Source of the DNA: Triticum aestivum
Lineage: Eukaryota > Streptophyta > Magnoliopsida > Poales > Poaceae
Direction: 5' to 3'
Length of the DNA stretch: 64,000 bases
Assembly (NCBI RefSeq): GCF_018294505.1
Contig: NC_057802.1
Span: 313,462,209-313,526,208 of the forward strand
Shown here: one piece after another, positions 1 to 11,923 of the stretch
Layout of the letters: each line of letters begins with the position of its first letter
How positions within the stretch are numbered: the first letter of the stretch is position 1
The notes under the pieces: generated by a model
Told to the model about the DNA's origin: nothing
The model's input: only the letters and a program-made list of their open reading frames with translations
The model's database searches: none
Made by a program: the position numbers and the translations under genes

Positions 1-201
1 GAAGGAAGGAGGGGGCGCAGCCCCTCCCCCTAGTCCAATTCGGACTAGGCCTTGGGGGACGCCCAACCTCTCCTCTCTCTTTCCCCTAAAGCCCAATAAG
101 GCCCATATACTCCCCGGCAAATTCCTGTAACTCTCCGGTACTCCGAAAAATACCCAAATCACTCGGAACATTTCTGATGTCTGAATATAGTCGTCCAATA
201 T
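1..201 (-). mobile_element. Copia (BARE-1/Angela/WIS-type) LTR, distal part
   Basis: This is the distal part of a Copia LTR on the minus strand. The stretch with CCCCTAGTCCAATTCGGACT and the text up to position 201 match the remembered 3' half of Angela/BARE LTRs. It continues after the inserted element at 6901, so both parts belong to one LTR. The left end of this LTR and the rest of its element lie outside the window. A solo LTR cannot be excluded. Confidence 0.75.
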
Positions 202-2876
202 TGTAACAACCCGAACCTGATAAGATTCGATGTCTCTGTGCTCACTGTGCTAGTCCCTGGATCGACTCGCTAGCACACACAGTACATATGATCAAATAAC
301 AAGTGCATCATTTACTATAACGTATGATCCAGAATTCGCAAAGTATTACAAACTGAGTAGCACATAGCTAGCTTTATTCAATAATATCAGCGGAAATGTA
401 GCCTAACAAATGATGAGTCCCGTCAATGCCCACTGGCGAAAATGTTGAGTGAAGACTCGCGACCCTACTGTATCTCACTGATCACCTGAATATCCTGCAA
501 CATGATAAGTTGCAGCCACAAAGGGTCAATACATTGAATGTATTGGCAAATTACATGTAATGATAAAGCAAACCTACATCCACAAGCAAAGTATGATAAA
601 CAAAACACTCATACTTGGTTTCACGTAAAACTACCTTCACCTACCTCCACGACATAGGCAAGGTGCAAACAACACAGATGATAAAGATCTTCAAGATGTC
701 TCAAGTGCGCTCAGTCCTGGCGCATTCTCTAGGGACAATAGAGCGCTCAGCCAGTGACGCATTCACATGAGAAAAGCCCCGACAACCCAAGTGCGCTCAG
801 TCATGGCGCATTCTCTAGGGACAACAGAGCGCTCAGCCATTGACGCATTCACCTGAGAAAAAGTCCCGAGCCTACAGCTATAAACGCTCACCACTTCCAC
901 GCATCACTCGACACATACCCACGTCTACCATAGCAAATCCAAGCATACAATTAAACAACGCAAACAGGACACACACATGGCGACAAGCAATATAAGAGTC
1001 ACACCAAGCATATAACATATCATAACAGTGCATAGCAGACATATGGGATGAGCATAACCAAAAGTGCAACTTGCCTTGAACGGTGTTGAAGTACTCGAAC
1101 GCTTAATTCCGATCCGCTTCACACTCCGAACAATCTATACGATTAACGAAGGCACCGGTAAATAAACCATACTCGCATAAATCACAATAAAGCCAACAAC
1201 AAATAATTCAAATAAAAACTTAATTAACAGAACATATCCGTAGGTATATATTATGTACATGCCAGTAGGATCACAATGCAAAAAGAATAAACTAATTTGG
1301 ATCAACGGTTTAAAAGATATGGCCTCCGGAAGTTTGAATTCAAATTTAAACAATTTCAAATTTGAACTATCCAAAAATGTGAAATTTTGGTTCTAATGGA
1401 TGCTCCTAGTCAATATGAGTATATAGGAAAAATAATCGATTAATTTGGAGTTACGGATCTCAAGATATACTTAAATGAAATTTTGATATGGAATCTGTCA
1501 AAAGAATATTGTGTCAAAAATAGATCTCTTCGAAGAACTGCTGCGGCCGTGGATGTGCCACGTGGCGTGACGGGATTCGGTGAAGGGTGTTCGCTGCTAG
1601 GCTTAAGCGGCGGCCGGGCCGGTTTATAACAAAAAACGTTTCAACGAAAAAAACAACAACAGTGATCTAATCGTAACCGTCCAACGACAATCGGACGGAC
1701 GGGAGATGTGCTCACCGGAGACAGGGCACGGTGGTCGCCGGACTTGAAGAAGACGTCGCACGGCGAGGCTTCGGACGACGTTGGAGATGGCTATCGCGGT
1801 CCCCAGACTCCGATGGGTAGCGTACGGGATGTGGTGCTCTACTGCGGGGTCGAAAACGTCCTCACCCGCGTTGGTGGCGAGCGGGGATGGCGGCAAAGGG
1901 TGGCTGGACCTCGGCGATGGGGTGTTCGTCGGGCGAGGTCAAAGCGCTCGGTTGGATTCTTGCCTGTGTGCGTTAGAGGGTGAGGAACAGAGAGAAGACC
2001 AAGGGGAATAGGACAGCGGGTAAGAGAGGTACTGGAAACCCACGGCAGCGACGAGCTTGACCGGCGACAGGAGCTCTTGCAGCGAACTCCGGCGAGATTG
2101 CTGCAGCGTTCTAGGGCACGGGAGAATTCCGTTTTTGCGAAAATTGCAAGATGAGACGAAGGAAAAATACATATAGGTGGATTCAGGGGTCGAGGGGCGA
2201 TAGATCGATCAAATCGATCAAACTTGGCTCAGGATCGGTCTCCAGGAAGGACACGGATGGGGAAAGGGATGACATGCGGGCCTTCCTTGTCAGCGGGAGA
2301 GAGAAGAAAAGAAAAAAAACAAATGGCTCCAGGGTGGGCTCTGCTGCGCTGAAATGGGCCGGCCTGATGTCTGCTGTTGCTGGCACTTAGCGCGCGCAGG
2401 CGAGGGGAAAAAAGGAGTTGGACTCCATAGTGCCCGATTTTTTATATAAAAAACAACTATTGCTTCAGGAAGTAAAATAAAGCTAAAAAAATAGGAAATT
2501 AAATCCTAGAAAACACCAGAACACACAATAAACATTACTGCTACTTTACAAAATAGCGAACATTTTTAGCAACACAAAAAGATTTAAAAAAAATATTTTA
2601 TGCAATACAAGCACATAAATAGCATTATAAAAAAAACTATAAAATAATTTTGAGTTCCTAAAATTACCAAAATGAATCCTGTGAGACCCAAACAACATTC
2701 TTAGCACTTCCTAACTACACTTAACAGAAGAGAAGTCATATTATCTCTACTCCAAATTTTTGCCTTGAGTTGAAAAACACTTTGAATATTCAGAAAATTC
2801 AATTATGCATAGAAAATCATGATGAAAAGTAATGATCCTATTAACATTCCAAATTTTGAATGTTTGGGATGTTACA
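202..2876 (-). repeat. LTR (3' LTR in element orientation)
   Basis: The LTR runs from TGTAACAACCCG to GGGATGTTACA on the plus strand, so it has the usual TG...CA ends inside a short TGTAACA/TGTTACA inverted repeat. It is almost collinear with 4218-6895. Short open frames inside it recur in the other LTR and show no family similarity, so I do not call genes in it. On the minus strand a TATATAAA-like stretch near 2440-2452 could be the LTR promoter. The other LTR has a changed sequence at this place. Confidence 0.88.
703..872. repeat. 86-bp tandem duplication inside the LTR
   Basis: Two copies of a unit beginning AAGTGCGCTCAGTC start at 703 and 789. The same pair recurs in the other LTR from about 4720. 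The duplication therefore predates this insertion and is part of the family structure. Confidence 0.7.
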
Positions 2877-2940
2877 AATCTACCACCCTTAAAATGAATC
2901 TCGTCCTCGAGATTCGAAGAGGCTAGAAAGAAAAGGTTAC
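2877..2940 (-). pseudogene. Remnant of Gypsy polyprotein C-terminus next to PPT
   Basis: On the minus strand this codes a short peptide containing NLEDEIHFKGGR, directly followed by the left LTR. Many grass Gypsy polyproteins end with a similar LEDE..FKGG motif, and the underlying AAGGGTGGTAGATT doubles as the polypurine tract. This is the only hint of the autonomous parent. The assignment rests on a short motif. Confidence 0.45.
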
Positions 2941-4203
2941 GTTCGTGGTGCTCCTTGTAATACATTGTCCATCCGAGAGTGTGGAGTACTACCACCCTTA
3001 GAATAAGAGTCACCGGTCTTCAAAAATCTTATTCCGTCGATGACATTCTTCAGGTATAAGCACTGCACCCCTTTGAAATTTTGGATCCTCTATCTCCAAT
3101 TGCTGGACCTTCATGGTTACCAAATACTAAAAAAAATCGATTCTCTCATGGTGGTCATCAAGCATAATCCTTCGGGGTTCCTGCATAAAAGGGTCTTGGT
3201 TCATCCTCACCGTTAAAACCTACTATTGGTATCAACTGCCTTCTACAAGGGTCAAACTTCATACCATTCTAAGGTTTAGGCTTAAAAACGCCGTCTCTCT
3301 ACTATAGGTAAGTCACTCTAGATTAACCATCCCACATAGCAAAAGCGAATAATAAGAGTAAGTCGGCACGGTGATCAATCCATTCCGCACCCAAATCATT
3401 ACCTTGTATATGGTTTAGAAAATCTCGCATTCTAACACTCGAGCATCCTCACAAGCATTGCAGAAATTTCTCTTGTTCATGAACTGGGTTCGGATAGATC
3501 CATTGGTTCTGCATACCAAACAAAACATCTATCGTTCCCTTCAACTCTCAGGTTTGCGTCAACTACTGTAAAACTTCTACTAATGAATTATAGCTTCCTC
3601 TAGGGTTCTTCCTTCAGCAAGATTGTGCTTGCTTCTTGTCAGATCTTGGTGCATGTGGTAAAACTTGAAGTCATCACTTTTGCAGCATATATTAGGATAT
3701 ATATAGAATAAAGACCTAAAGGAAAAACACTACCCATATGCATCATGCTAGCAACAAAACTCCCAAATCAAACAATTCACACAAGTCACCAAAACTATCC
3801 TAAAGTAATCACATCAAAAGAGCACGTCTGATCAATCAAAGCACTCAATTGCATAATACAAACAATCCATGAAATATGACAACACGGAAAGCAATGACCA
3901 ACCAAACATATGACATATCACACAACACAAGCAAAACATACAAGTAAGGTCATATCCACAAGAGAGATGATCTCATCATACTATCGCAAATCGTTTATCG
4001 AACTCAACTTAGTAATGGTGGTCTGCCAACTAAACTTCTTAAATAACACTAATATAATTCCAAGGGTCATCTATATTTGAAAAGTAAAGATATGAGTACA
4101 AGAGTATGAACTAACAAGTAGACAACAAGTTGTAAAGTAAGTTTTAAACTCCTATGGCTTTTCTAATCCATTTTCTAGGGTCACGACCTACAGTCAACAC
4201 ACT

Positions 4204-4215
4204 GCTCTGATACCA
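4204..4215 (-). promoter_or_regulatory. Primer binding site (initiator tRNA-Met type)
   Basis: The minus strand reads TGGTATCAGAGC two bases inside the right LTR. This matches the usual plant primer binding site complementary to the 3' end of initiator tRNA-Met. It fixes the element's orientation: the right LTR is its 5' LTR. Confidence 0.8.
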
Positions 4216-4217
4216 TC

Positions 4218-6895
4218 TGTAACGAACCGAACCTGATAAGATTCGATGTCTCTGTGCTCACTGTGCTTGTCTCTGGATCGACTCGCTAGCACACACAGTA
4301 CATATGAGTATCAAATAACAAGTGCATCATTTACTATAACGTATGATCCAGAATTCGCAAAGTATTACAAACTGAGTAGCACATAGCTAGCTTTATTCAA
4401 TAATATCAGCGGAAATGTAGCCTAACAAATGATGAGTCCCGTCAATGCCCACTGGCGAAAATGTTGAGTGAAGACTCGCGACCCTACTGTATCTCACTGA
4501 TCACCTGAATATCCTGCAACATGATAAGTTGCAGCCACAAAGGGTCAATACATTGAATGTATTGGCAAATTACACGTAATGATAAAGCAAACCTACATCC
4601 ACAAGCAAAGTATGACAAACAAAACACTCATACTTGGTTTCACGTAAAACTACCTTCACCTACCTCCACGACATAGGCAAGGTGCAAACAACACAGATGA
4701 TATAGATCTTCAAGATGTCTCAAGTGCGCTCAGTCCTGGCGCATTCTCTAGGGACAATAGAGCGCTCAGCCAGTGACGCATTCACATGAGAAAAGCCCCA
4801 ACAACCCAAGTGCGCTCAGTCATGGCGCATTCTCTAGGGACAACAGAGCGCTCAGCCATTGACGCATTCACCTGAGAAAAAGTCCCGAGCCTACAGCTAT
4901 AAACGCTCACCACTTCCACGCATCACTCGACACATACCCACGTCTACCATAGCAAATCCAAGCATACAATTAAACAATGCAAACAGGACACACACATGGC
5001 GACAAGCAATATAAGAGTCGCACCAAGCATATAACATATCATAACAGTGCATAGCAGACATATGGGATGAGCATAACCAAAAGTGCAACTTGCCTTGAAC
5101 GGTGTTGAAGTACTCGAACGCTTAATTCCGATCCGCTTCACACTCCGAACAATCTATACGATTAACGAAGGCACCGGTAAATAAACCATACTCGCATAAA
5201 TCACAATAAAGCCAACAACAAATAATTCAAATAAAAACTTAATTAACAGAACATATTCGTAGGTATATATTATGTACATGCCAGTAGGATCACAATGCAA
5301 AAAGAATAAACTAATTTGGATCAACGGTTTAAAAGATATGGCCTCCGGAAGTTTGAATTCAAATTTAAACAATTTCAAATTTGAACTATCCAAAAATGTG
5401 AAATTTTGGTTCTAATGGATGCTCCTAGTCAATATGAGTATATAGGAAAAAGAATCGATTAATTTGGATTTACGGATCTCAAGATATACTTAAATGAAAT
5501 TTTGATATGGAATCTGTCAAAAGAATATTGTGTCAAAAATAGATCTCTTCGAAGAACTGCTGCGGCTGTGGATGTGCCACGTGGCGTGACGGGATTCGGT
5601 GAAGGGTGTTCGCTGCTAGGCTTAAGCGGCGGCCGGGCCGGTTTATAACAAAAAACGTTTCAACGAAAAAAAACAACAACAGTGATCTAATCGTAACCGT
5701 CCAACGACGATCGGACGGACGGGAGATGTGCTCACCGGAGACAGGGCAGGGTGGTCGCCGGACTTGAAGAAGACGGCGCACGGCGAGGCTTCGGACGACG
5801 TTGGAGATGGCTACGGCGGTCCCCATACTCCGATGGGTAGCGTACGGGATGAGGTGCTCTTCTGCGGGGTCGAAAACGTCCTCACCCGCGTCGGTGGCGA
5901 GCGGGGATGGCGGCAAAGGGTGGCTGGACCTCGGCGATGGGGTGTTCGTCGGGCGAGGTCGAAGCGCTCGGTTGGATTCTTCCCTGCGTGAGTTAGAGGG
6001 TGAGGAACAGAGAGAAGACCAAGGGGAAGAGGACAGAGGGTAAGAGAGGTACTGGAAACCCACGGCAGCGACGAGCTTGACCGGCGACAGGAGCTCTTGC
6101 AGCGAACTCCGGCGAGATTGCTGCAGCGTTCTAGGGCACGGGAGAATTCCGTTTTGCGAAAATTGCAAGATGAGACGAAGGAAAAATACATATAGGTGGA
6201 TTCAGGGGTCGAGGGGCGATAGATGGATCAAATCGATCGAACTTGGCTCGGGATCGGTCTCCAGGAAGGACACGGATGGGGAAAGGGATGACATGCGGGC
6301 CTTCCTTGTCAGCGGGAGAGAGAAGAAAAGAAAAAAAAACAAAAGGCTCCGGGGTGGGCTCTGCTGCGCCGAAATGGGCCGGCCTGATGTCTGCTGCTGC
6401 TGGCACTTAGCGCGCGCAGGCGAGGGAAAAAAAGGAGTTGGACTCCACAGTGCCCGATTTTTTTAATAAAAAACAACTATTGCTTCAGGAAGTAAAATAA
6501 AGCTAAACAAATAGGAAATTAAATCCTAGAAAACACCAGAACACACAATAAACATTACTGCTACTTTACAAAATAGCGAACATTTTTAACAACACAAAAA
6601 GATTTAAAAAAAATATTTTATGCAATACAAGCACATAAATAGCATTATAAAAAAACTATAAAATAATTTTGAGTTCCTAAAATTACCAAAATGAATCCTG
6701 TGAGATCCAAACAACATTCTTAGCACTTCCTAACTACACTTAACAGAAGAGAAGTCATATTATCTCCACTCCAAATTTCTGCCTTGAGTTGAAAAACACT
6801 TTGAATATTCAGAAAATTCAAATATGCATAGAAAATCATGATGAAAAGTAATGATCCTATTAACATTCCAAATTTTGAAAGTTTGGGATGTTACA
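4218..6895 (-). repeat. LTR (5' LTR in element orientation)
   Basis: This is the second LTR, nearly identical to 202-2876. It starts TGTAACGAACCG where the other copy has TGTAACAACCCG, and it ends at the TSD AATAT (6896-6900). Differences are scattered point changes and homopolymer length changes. Confidence 0.88.
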
Positions 6896-7861
6896 AATAT
6901 ATCGATCTTTACGTCTCGACCATTTCGAGACTCCTCGTCATGTCCCCGATCTCATCCGGGACTCCGAACTACCTTCGGTACATCAAAACACATAAACTCA
7001 TAATATAACCATCATCAAACTTTAAGCGTGCGGACCCTACGGGTTCGAGAACAATGTAGACATGACCGAGACACGTCTCCGGTCAATAACCAATAGCGGA
7101 ACCTGGATGCTCATATTGGCTCCCACATATTCTACGAAGATCTTTATCGGTCAAACCGCATAACAACATACGTTGTTCCCTTTGTCATCGGTATGTTACT
7201 TGCCCGAGATTCGATCGTCGGTATCTCAATACCTTGTTCAATCTCGTTATCGGCAAGTCTCTTTACTCGTTCCGTAATACATCATCCCGCAACTAACTCA
7301 TTAGTTACAATGATTGCAAGGCTTATAGTGATGTGCATTACCGAGTGGGCCCAGAGATACCTCTCCGACAATCGGAGTGACAAATCCTAATCTCGAAATA
7401 CGCCAACCCAACAAGTACCTTCGGAGACACCTGTAGAGCACCTTTATAATCACCCAGTTACGTTGTGACGTTTGGTAGCACACAAAGTGTTCCTCCGGTA
7501 AACGGGAGTTGCATAACTCATAGTCATAGGAACATGTATAAGTCATGAAGAAAGCAATAGCAACATACTAAACGATCAAGTGCTAAGCTAACGGAATGGG
7601 TCAAGTCAATCACATCATTCTCCTAATGATGTGATCCCGTTAATCAAATGACAACTCATGTCTATGGCTAGGAAACATAACCATCTTTGATCAACGAGCT
7701 ATTCAAGTAGAGGCATACTAGTGACACTCTGTTTGTTTATGTATTCACACATGTATTACGTTTCCGGTTAATACAATTCTAGCATGAATAATAAACATTT
7801 ATCATGAGAATAAGAAAATAAATAATAACTTTATTATTGCCTCTAGGGCATATTTCCTTCA
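6896..7861 (-). mobile_element. Copia (BARE-1/Angela/WIS-type) LTR, proximal part
   Basis: This continues the LTR of 1-201 after the nested insertion. The minus-strand terminus TGAAGGAAATATGCCCTAGA at 7842-7861 is the typical start of this LTR family. The first five bases are the target duplication of the nested element. The LTR starts exactly inside the exonuclease reading frame. Its own target duplication cannot be checked because the other end is outside the window. Confidence 0.85.
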
Positions 7862-8275
7862 ATCGAAGGGCTGGCCTACAATGAGGCCTATCCGACCCAG
7901 GACATCCTTGTCGTTCCTAAAGTCTACAGTAACTAATTTCACTCTTTCGTCCTTGAGGAAGTTCTTAAAATCCTGGCACTCAACGTCGGCATGGCATATG
8001 TGGTAGACCAAGCACACATTATGTACGCAAACCTGGATCACGGCGGGCTTCTTCTTCTCTGCCTCCTTTAGAATCTTCTCGCTTTCCAGGACTGTGGTGT
8101 ACTCAACATCTAGCCCAGCGACCCACTCATCCTTTGAACTGTTGAACATGTGTAGGAAGCGAGCAAGGCATGCTTTCATCGTCGCGGATCCATGGGTGTA
8201 GATGACGATGAAATCATCGCCGGTGATGGCTCTAACCTGGTACTCAGCGGTGACCATGGATATTTGGGAGGCCAT
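7859..8275 (-). pseudogene. WRN-type 3'-5' exonuclease domain gene, truncated
   Basis: The frame codes the N-terminal two thirds of a small plant 3'-5' exonuclease of the WRN/RNase D (DEDD) type. The exonuclease I motif GLDVEYT (near residues 54-60) supplies the D-x-E metal ligands, and VDFRNDKDVLGRI (near 116-128) corresponds to exonuclease II. The third motif is missing because the Copia LTR interrupts the gene. The last codon from the gene is GAT at 7862-7864, and the TGA at 7859-7861 is the first three bases of the LTR. The ATG at 8273-8275 has a good context (ACATGG). Intact relatives act on nucleic acid 3' ends and occur in large grass families. Without the third motif this copy is probably inactive. 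Confidence 0.78.
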
Positions 8276-8673
8276 GTATTTTGGAGGAGGGTTAGGAGAA
8301 GTTGAACTGGTGTAATGTGAAAGGACGGGACAACTGGGAGCAAACTATTGTAAGGTAGAAGACGGGGAAGAGTAGGGCGTACGAATGGCGTGGGGTTGTT
8401 GGCTTGCCCGGTGGATAAACAGCTGCAAGCCCCCAAAGAGTTCTCGAGTACTATGCGGGACCCACTAGACGTCATGTCTACTAGACCCATATCGTAGGCC
8501 TGACGGTATAGCTTCTGCCTATTCGCACGCCATGCCAGCGCGTGGATGTAACTTCACTTAATTCCCTCAACCGTCGCGCCTCCCATGACCTTCGCCTCCC
8601 TCGCGCGGTCGCGCCCTTTGAGACTTCGACCGGCTATAAATGAGCAATTTTTTCCTACTCCGCATGCATGATA
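8276..8673. other. Upstream region of exonuclease pseudogene
   Basis: This covers the presumed promoter side of the exonuclease gene. Open frames here are other-frame shadows without recognisable content. No clear minus-strand TATA box was seen. Confidence 0.4.
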
Positions 8674-8880
8674 CTCCCTCTGGTCCTTTTTACTTCCGTC
8701 AACCGTTTGCAAAGTTTTTGACCAAATTTGTACTAAAAATATCAATATCTACAATACTGATTATAATGAGTATAAAAATATTGATTTGACATTGTGAATG
8801 TTGATGTACATTTTTCTATAAGTTTGGTCAAAGTAGAGGTACATTGACTTCAGACAAAACTTAAATGCACAATGCAGACT
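8674..8880. mobile_element. Stowaway-type MITE, truncated
   Basis: A TA is followed by CTCCCTCTGGTCC, and inner arms resemble each other in inverted order: GTCAACCGTTTGC near 8697 and GTTTGGTCAAAGTAG near 8822. The inner sequence resembles a common Triticeae Mariner/Stowaway family. The expected closing GGAGGGAG is missing, so the right end is eroded and approximate. Confidence 0.55.
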
Positions 8881-9208
8881 AGTTCCTCCGTCTAGGTGCG
8901 TGCCATGTCCTATGTAGTCATCACAACAAGGTTAGCTATTAGAGTACTACTACCTCCCTTCTACTCTTAGTTTAAATGGCTCGATTCAAAAATTTCACCT
9001 ATTCTTACCAAGATAGAGGCGGTGGAATAGTTTTTGTAGTGGTTTCTAGAGTCTGGACTCCATCTTCAGGAACCTTCGCCGCCACCGACAAGAATGCAAG
9101 GAGATGAACCAGAAAGGAAATGAGGCTGGAATGAGTAGTTTCGTATTTTATATAGTGGCAGAGGTGGGTAAATATTTGCTATACCTCCGGTGGCAAGGCC
9201 ATGTCTCT

Positions 9209-9325
9209 ATGCACACACATCTCAGTCGTTCGTTCCAAGTAGATCGAATGGCTCACGTTGTCCAGAGGCAGACACACCATCACCACCCATTGAGATTTTT
9301 TATAGGAGTAATAAATATATATATA
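9209..9325. repeat. Half copy of the inverted-repeat element seen at 32191
   Basis: The stretch containing GGCAGACACACCATCA and TTTTTATAGGAGTAA matches one arm and the middle of the element at 32191-32361. The opposite arm is absent. The superfamily is unknown. Confidence 0.5.
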
Positions 9326-9383
9326 GTAGAAAATAGAGATAAGAGTCGAGATAGAGAGTAGAGATTAGTCAATACTCTCTTTA

Positions 9384-9629
9384 GGCTACTCATAGTAGAA
9401 AGTATCATATACTAGTATCATGTGCGTGATACTAGTGTATGATACGGGACTACCTTTATAGTGCCATGTATGGCACAAAGTAGCATAGTATTTAACATGA
9501 TACGGTTTCTACCTATGTTACTCTAACCCCCCTCTCTTCTTTAATTCTTTGTCACATCAGCATGTTTGCTATTCCCGTGTGCATGATACCAGCTAGTAAG
9601 ATACCACATTACCACCACTCTGGCCAGCC
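9384..9629. mobile_element. Tourist/Harbinger-type MITE
   Basis: The element starts GGCTACTCATAGTAG, ends CACTCTGGCCAGCC, and is flanked by TTA at 9381-9383 and 9630-9632. A TTA target duplication with GGC-type inverted ends is characteristic of PIF/Harbinger MITEs. The interior has repeated ATGATAC and ATACTAG words. There is no coding capacity. Confidence 0.7.
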
Positions 9630-9632
9630 TTA

Positions 9633-10020
9633 ATCATCGCATGCAATAATTTAATGCACCTTGAAATCTGAACGCCTGCTTGACTCTCCTTCTCCCTCCG
9701 GTAGTCCCACCACTCCATCCCGTGTGGAAAAAATCTGCATGCATGACTCTCCTCCCCCCGCGCTCGTCCAATCCGTTGTGACCATCAATATTTCCAACCC
9801 TCCCCCCCCGTAATTTACTCCAACAAATATGCCCACGTAGCTGTTACATTAATCACGCAACATATGTTACGGGACGCTGCTTCAGTTACTTAATTGCAGG
9901 TGCATTGGGTCACTGACATGTGGGCCCAACAGGCGTCTGGCCCACATGGCAGTGACGCAACTGGACCTGCAGTTAAGTTAGTGCAGCTCAGTCCATATCT
10001 TACGTAGGTGTGCCATTGCT
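9633..10020. other. Intergenic region upstream of split host gene
   Basis: No gene or repeat was recognised apart from a short C run near 9803-9809. Two similar motifs, CAGGTGCATTGGGTCACTGAC near 9897 and its rough inverse near 9950-9975, form an imperfect palindrome. Confidence 0.35.
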
Positions 10021-10023
10021 CGC

Positions 10024-10030
10024 TATAAAT
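10024..10030 (+). promoter_or_regulatory. TATA box of split host gene
   Basis: TATAAAT lies 77-83 bases upstream of the ATG at 10107, a normal plant spacing for a short 5' leader. It suggests the gene was functional before the retrotransposon landed. Confidence 0.55.
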
Positions 10031-10106
10031 ATTGCGCCTCCCACGACATTGGAAGAAAGCTCATGTTCATCGCTATCTCCTCCCCCTCCCTCTCACGTCG
10101 ACCACC

Positions 10107-10231
10107 ATGGCATCGCCCCTCCCAAGCCCTAGGTGCCCCTCGCTGCACCGCGCGGACGGTCACGCGTCGCCGTTCCGTTCCTCGCCGCCACTAGTTGAGG
10201 AGGACGCGTTGGCGTTCCGCTCCTCGCCGCA
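10107..10231 (+). pseudogene. Split host gene, 5' part (unknown protein)
   Basis: ATG at 10107 (context ACCATGG) opens a Ser/Pro/Ala/Arg-rich N-terminus of about 41 codons. After codon position 10231 the sequence becomes the LTR of element A, and a stop appears 25 bases later inside it. If A and one target duplication are removed, this frame joins the frame starting at 27699 without a shift. The two parts are therefore one interrupted gene, not two genes. I do not recognise the product. A nuclear or plastid location cannot be judged from this end. Confidence 0.65.
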
Positions 10232-11887
10232 TGATACGTCTCCAACGTATCTATAATTTTTGATTGTTCCATGCTATTATATTATCCATCTAGGATGTTT
10301 TATATGCATTTATATGCTATTTTATATGATTTTTGGGACTAACCTATTAACCTAGAGCCCAGTGCCAGTTTCAGTTTTTTCCTTGTTTTTGAGTATCGCA
10401 GAAAAGGAAAACCAAACAGAGTCAAATTGGCCTGAAATTTCACGGAGATTATTTTTGGACCAGAAGAAGCCCACGGAGCATCGGAGATGGGCCAGGAGAG
10501 TCCCGAGGCACCCACGAGGGTGGGGGGCGCCCCCTACCTTGTGGCCACCTCGGAGATCCCCCTGACTTGTTCTCGACGCCAACACCTCTTATATATACCC
10601 AAAATTCCAGAACATAACCTAGATCGGGAGTTCCGCCGCCGCAAGCCTCTATAGCCACCAAAAACCAATCGGGACCCTGTTCCGGCACCCTGCCGGAGGG
10701 GGGATCTCTCACTGGTGGCCATCTTCATCATCCCGGCGCTCTCCATGACGAGGAGCGAGTAGTTCACCCTCGGGGCTGAGGGTATGTACCAGTAGCTATG
10801 TGTTTGATCTCTCTCTCTCTCCCGTGTTCTTTATTTGGCACGATCTTGATGTATCGCGAGCTTTGCTATTATAGTTGGATCTTATGATGTTTCTCCCCCT
10901 CTATCTCTTATAATGGATTGAGTTTTCCCTTTGAAGTTATCTTATCGGATTGAGTCTTTAAGGATTTTAGAACACTTGATGTATGTCTTGCGTGGGATAC
11001 CCGTGGTGACAATGGGGTATTCTATTGATTCACTTGATGTATGTTTTGGTGATCAACTTGCGGGTTCCGTGACCTTGGGAATCTATTCATAGGGGTTGGC
11101 ACACGTTTTCGTCTTGACTCTCCGGTAGAAACTTTGGGGCACTCTTTAAAGTTCTTTGTGTTGCTTGAATAGATGAATCTGAGAGTGTGATGCATATCAC
11201 ATAATCATACCCACGGATACTTGAGGTGACATTGGAATATCTACGTGACATTAGGGTTTTGGTTGATTTGTGTCTTAAGGTGTTATTCTAGTACGAACTC
11301 TAGGATAGATCGAACGGAAATAATAGCTTCGTTCGGACTCTTGAATAGATCGATCAGAAAGAATAACTTTGAGGTGGTTTCATACCCTACCATAATCTCT
11401 TCGTTTGTTCTCTGCTATTAGTGACTTTGGAGTGACTCTTTGTTGCATGTTGAGGGATAGTTATATGATCCAATTATGTTATTATTGTTGTGAGAACTTG
11501 CACTAGTGAAAGTATGAACCCTAGGCCTTGTTTCCTAGCATTGCAATACCGTTTATGCTCACTTTTATCACCTGCTACCTTGCTGTTTTTATATTTTCAG
11601 ATTACAAAAACCTATATCTACCATCCATATTGCACTTGTATCACCATCTCTTCGCCGAACTAGTGCACCTATACAATTTACCATTGTATTGGGTGTGTTG
11701 GGGACACAAGAGACTCTTTGTTGTTTGGTTGCAGGGTTGTTTGAGAGAGACCATATTCATCCTACGCCTCCCACGGATTGATAAACATTAGGTCATCCAC
11801 TTGAGGGAAATTTGCTACTGTCCTACAAACCCCTGCACTTGGAGGCCCAACAACGTCTACAAGAAGAAGTTTTTGTAGTAGAAATCA
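10232..11887 (+). repeat. Left LTR of element A
   Basis: This 1.66-kb LTR matches 15844-16735 plus 26871-27693. It contains a GC-rich segment near 10505-10560 with CCCACGAGGGTGGGG, a motif shared with element B. A CT run is at about 10807-10822. TATATATA at 10590-10597 could be the LTR TATA box. Confidence 0.85.
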
Positions 11888-11896
11888 AGCAGTTTC

Positions 11897-11914
11897 TAGC
11901 ACTGTTGCCGGGGA
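11897..11914 (+). promoter_or_regulatory. Degenerate primer binding site of element A
   Basis: TAGCACTGTTGCCGGGGA differs at three positions from TGGCGCCGTTGCCGGGGA, which element B has intact and which is typical of Athila-clade elements primed by tRNA-Asp. The mismatches suggest decay after insertion. Confidence 0.7.
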
Positions 11915-11923
11915 GGTTAGTGC

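Larger units (their letters stand above)
2877..4217 (-). other. Internal domain of the non-autonomous element
   Basis: This 1.34-kb stretch between the LTRs has no long open frame on either strand. It holds a primer binding site at the right end and a short remnant of a polyprotein C-terminus at the left end. The rest is AT-rich sequence that I could not assign. Confidence 0.7.
202..6895 (-). mobile_element. Complete non-autonomous LTR retrotransposon (Gypsy-like)
   Basis: The element has two nearly identical LTRs of about 2.68 kb around an internal domain of only about 1.34 kb. It is flanked by a perfect 5-bp target duplication, AATAT at 197-201 and 6896-6900. A primer binding site on the minus strand next to the right LTR shows that it is oriented on the minus strand. 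No gag, protease, reverse transcriptase or integrase frame survives, so it needs proteins supplied by another element. Long LTRs with a small non-coding interior fit a LARD-type derivative. The few differences between the LTRs suggest a recent insertion. It sits inside the Copia LTR, so it is younger than that LTR. Confidence 0.88.

Noticed and set aside
878..1122. Short frames of 63-79 codons on the minus strand, duplicated at 4897-5393
   Set aside because: They lie in the LTR and are duplicated only because the LTR is. No family motif is present.
5533..6191. 211- and 126-codon minus-strand frames in the right LTR
   Set aside because: The left LTR has interrupted versions of the same stretch, the two frames overlap in different phases, and no domain is visible.
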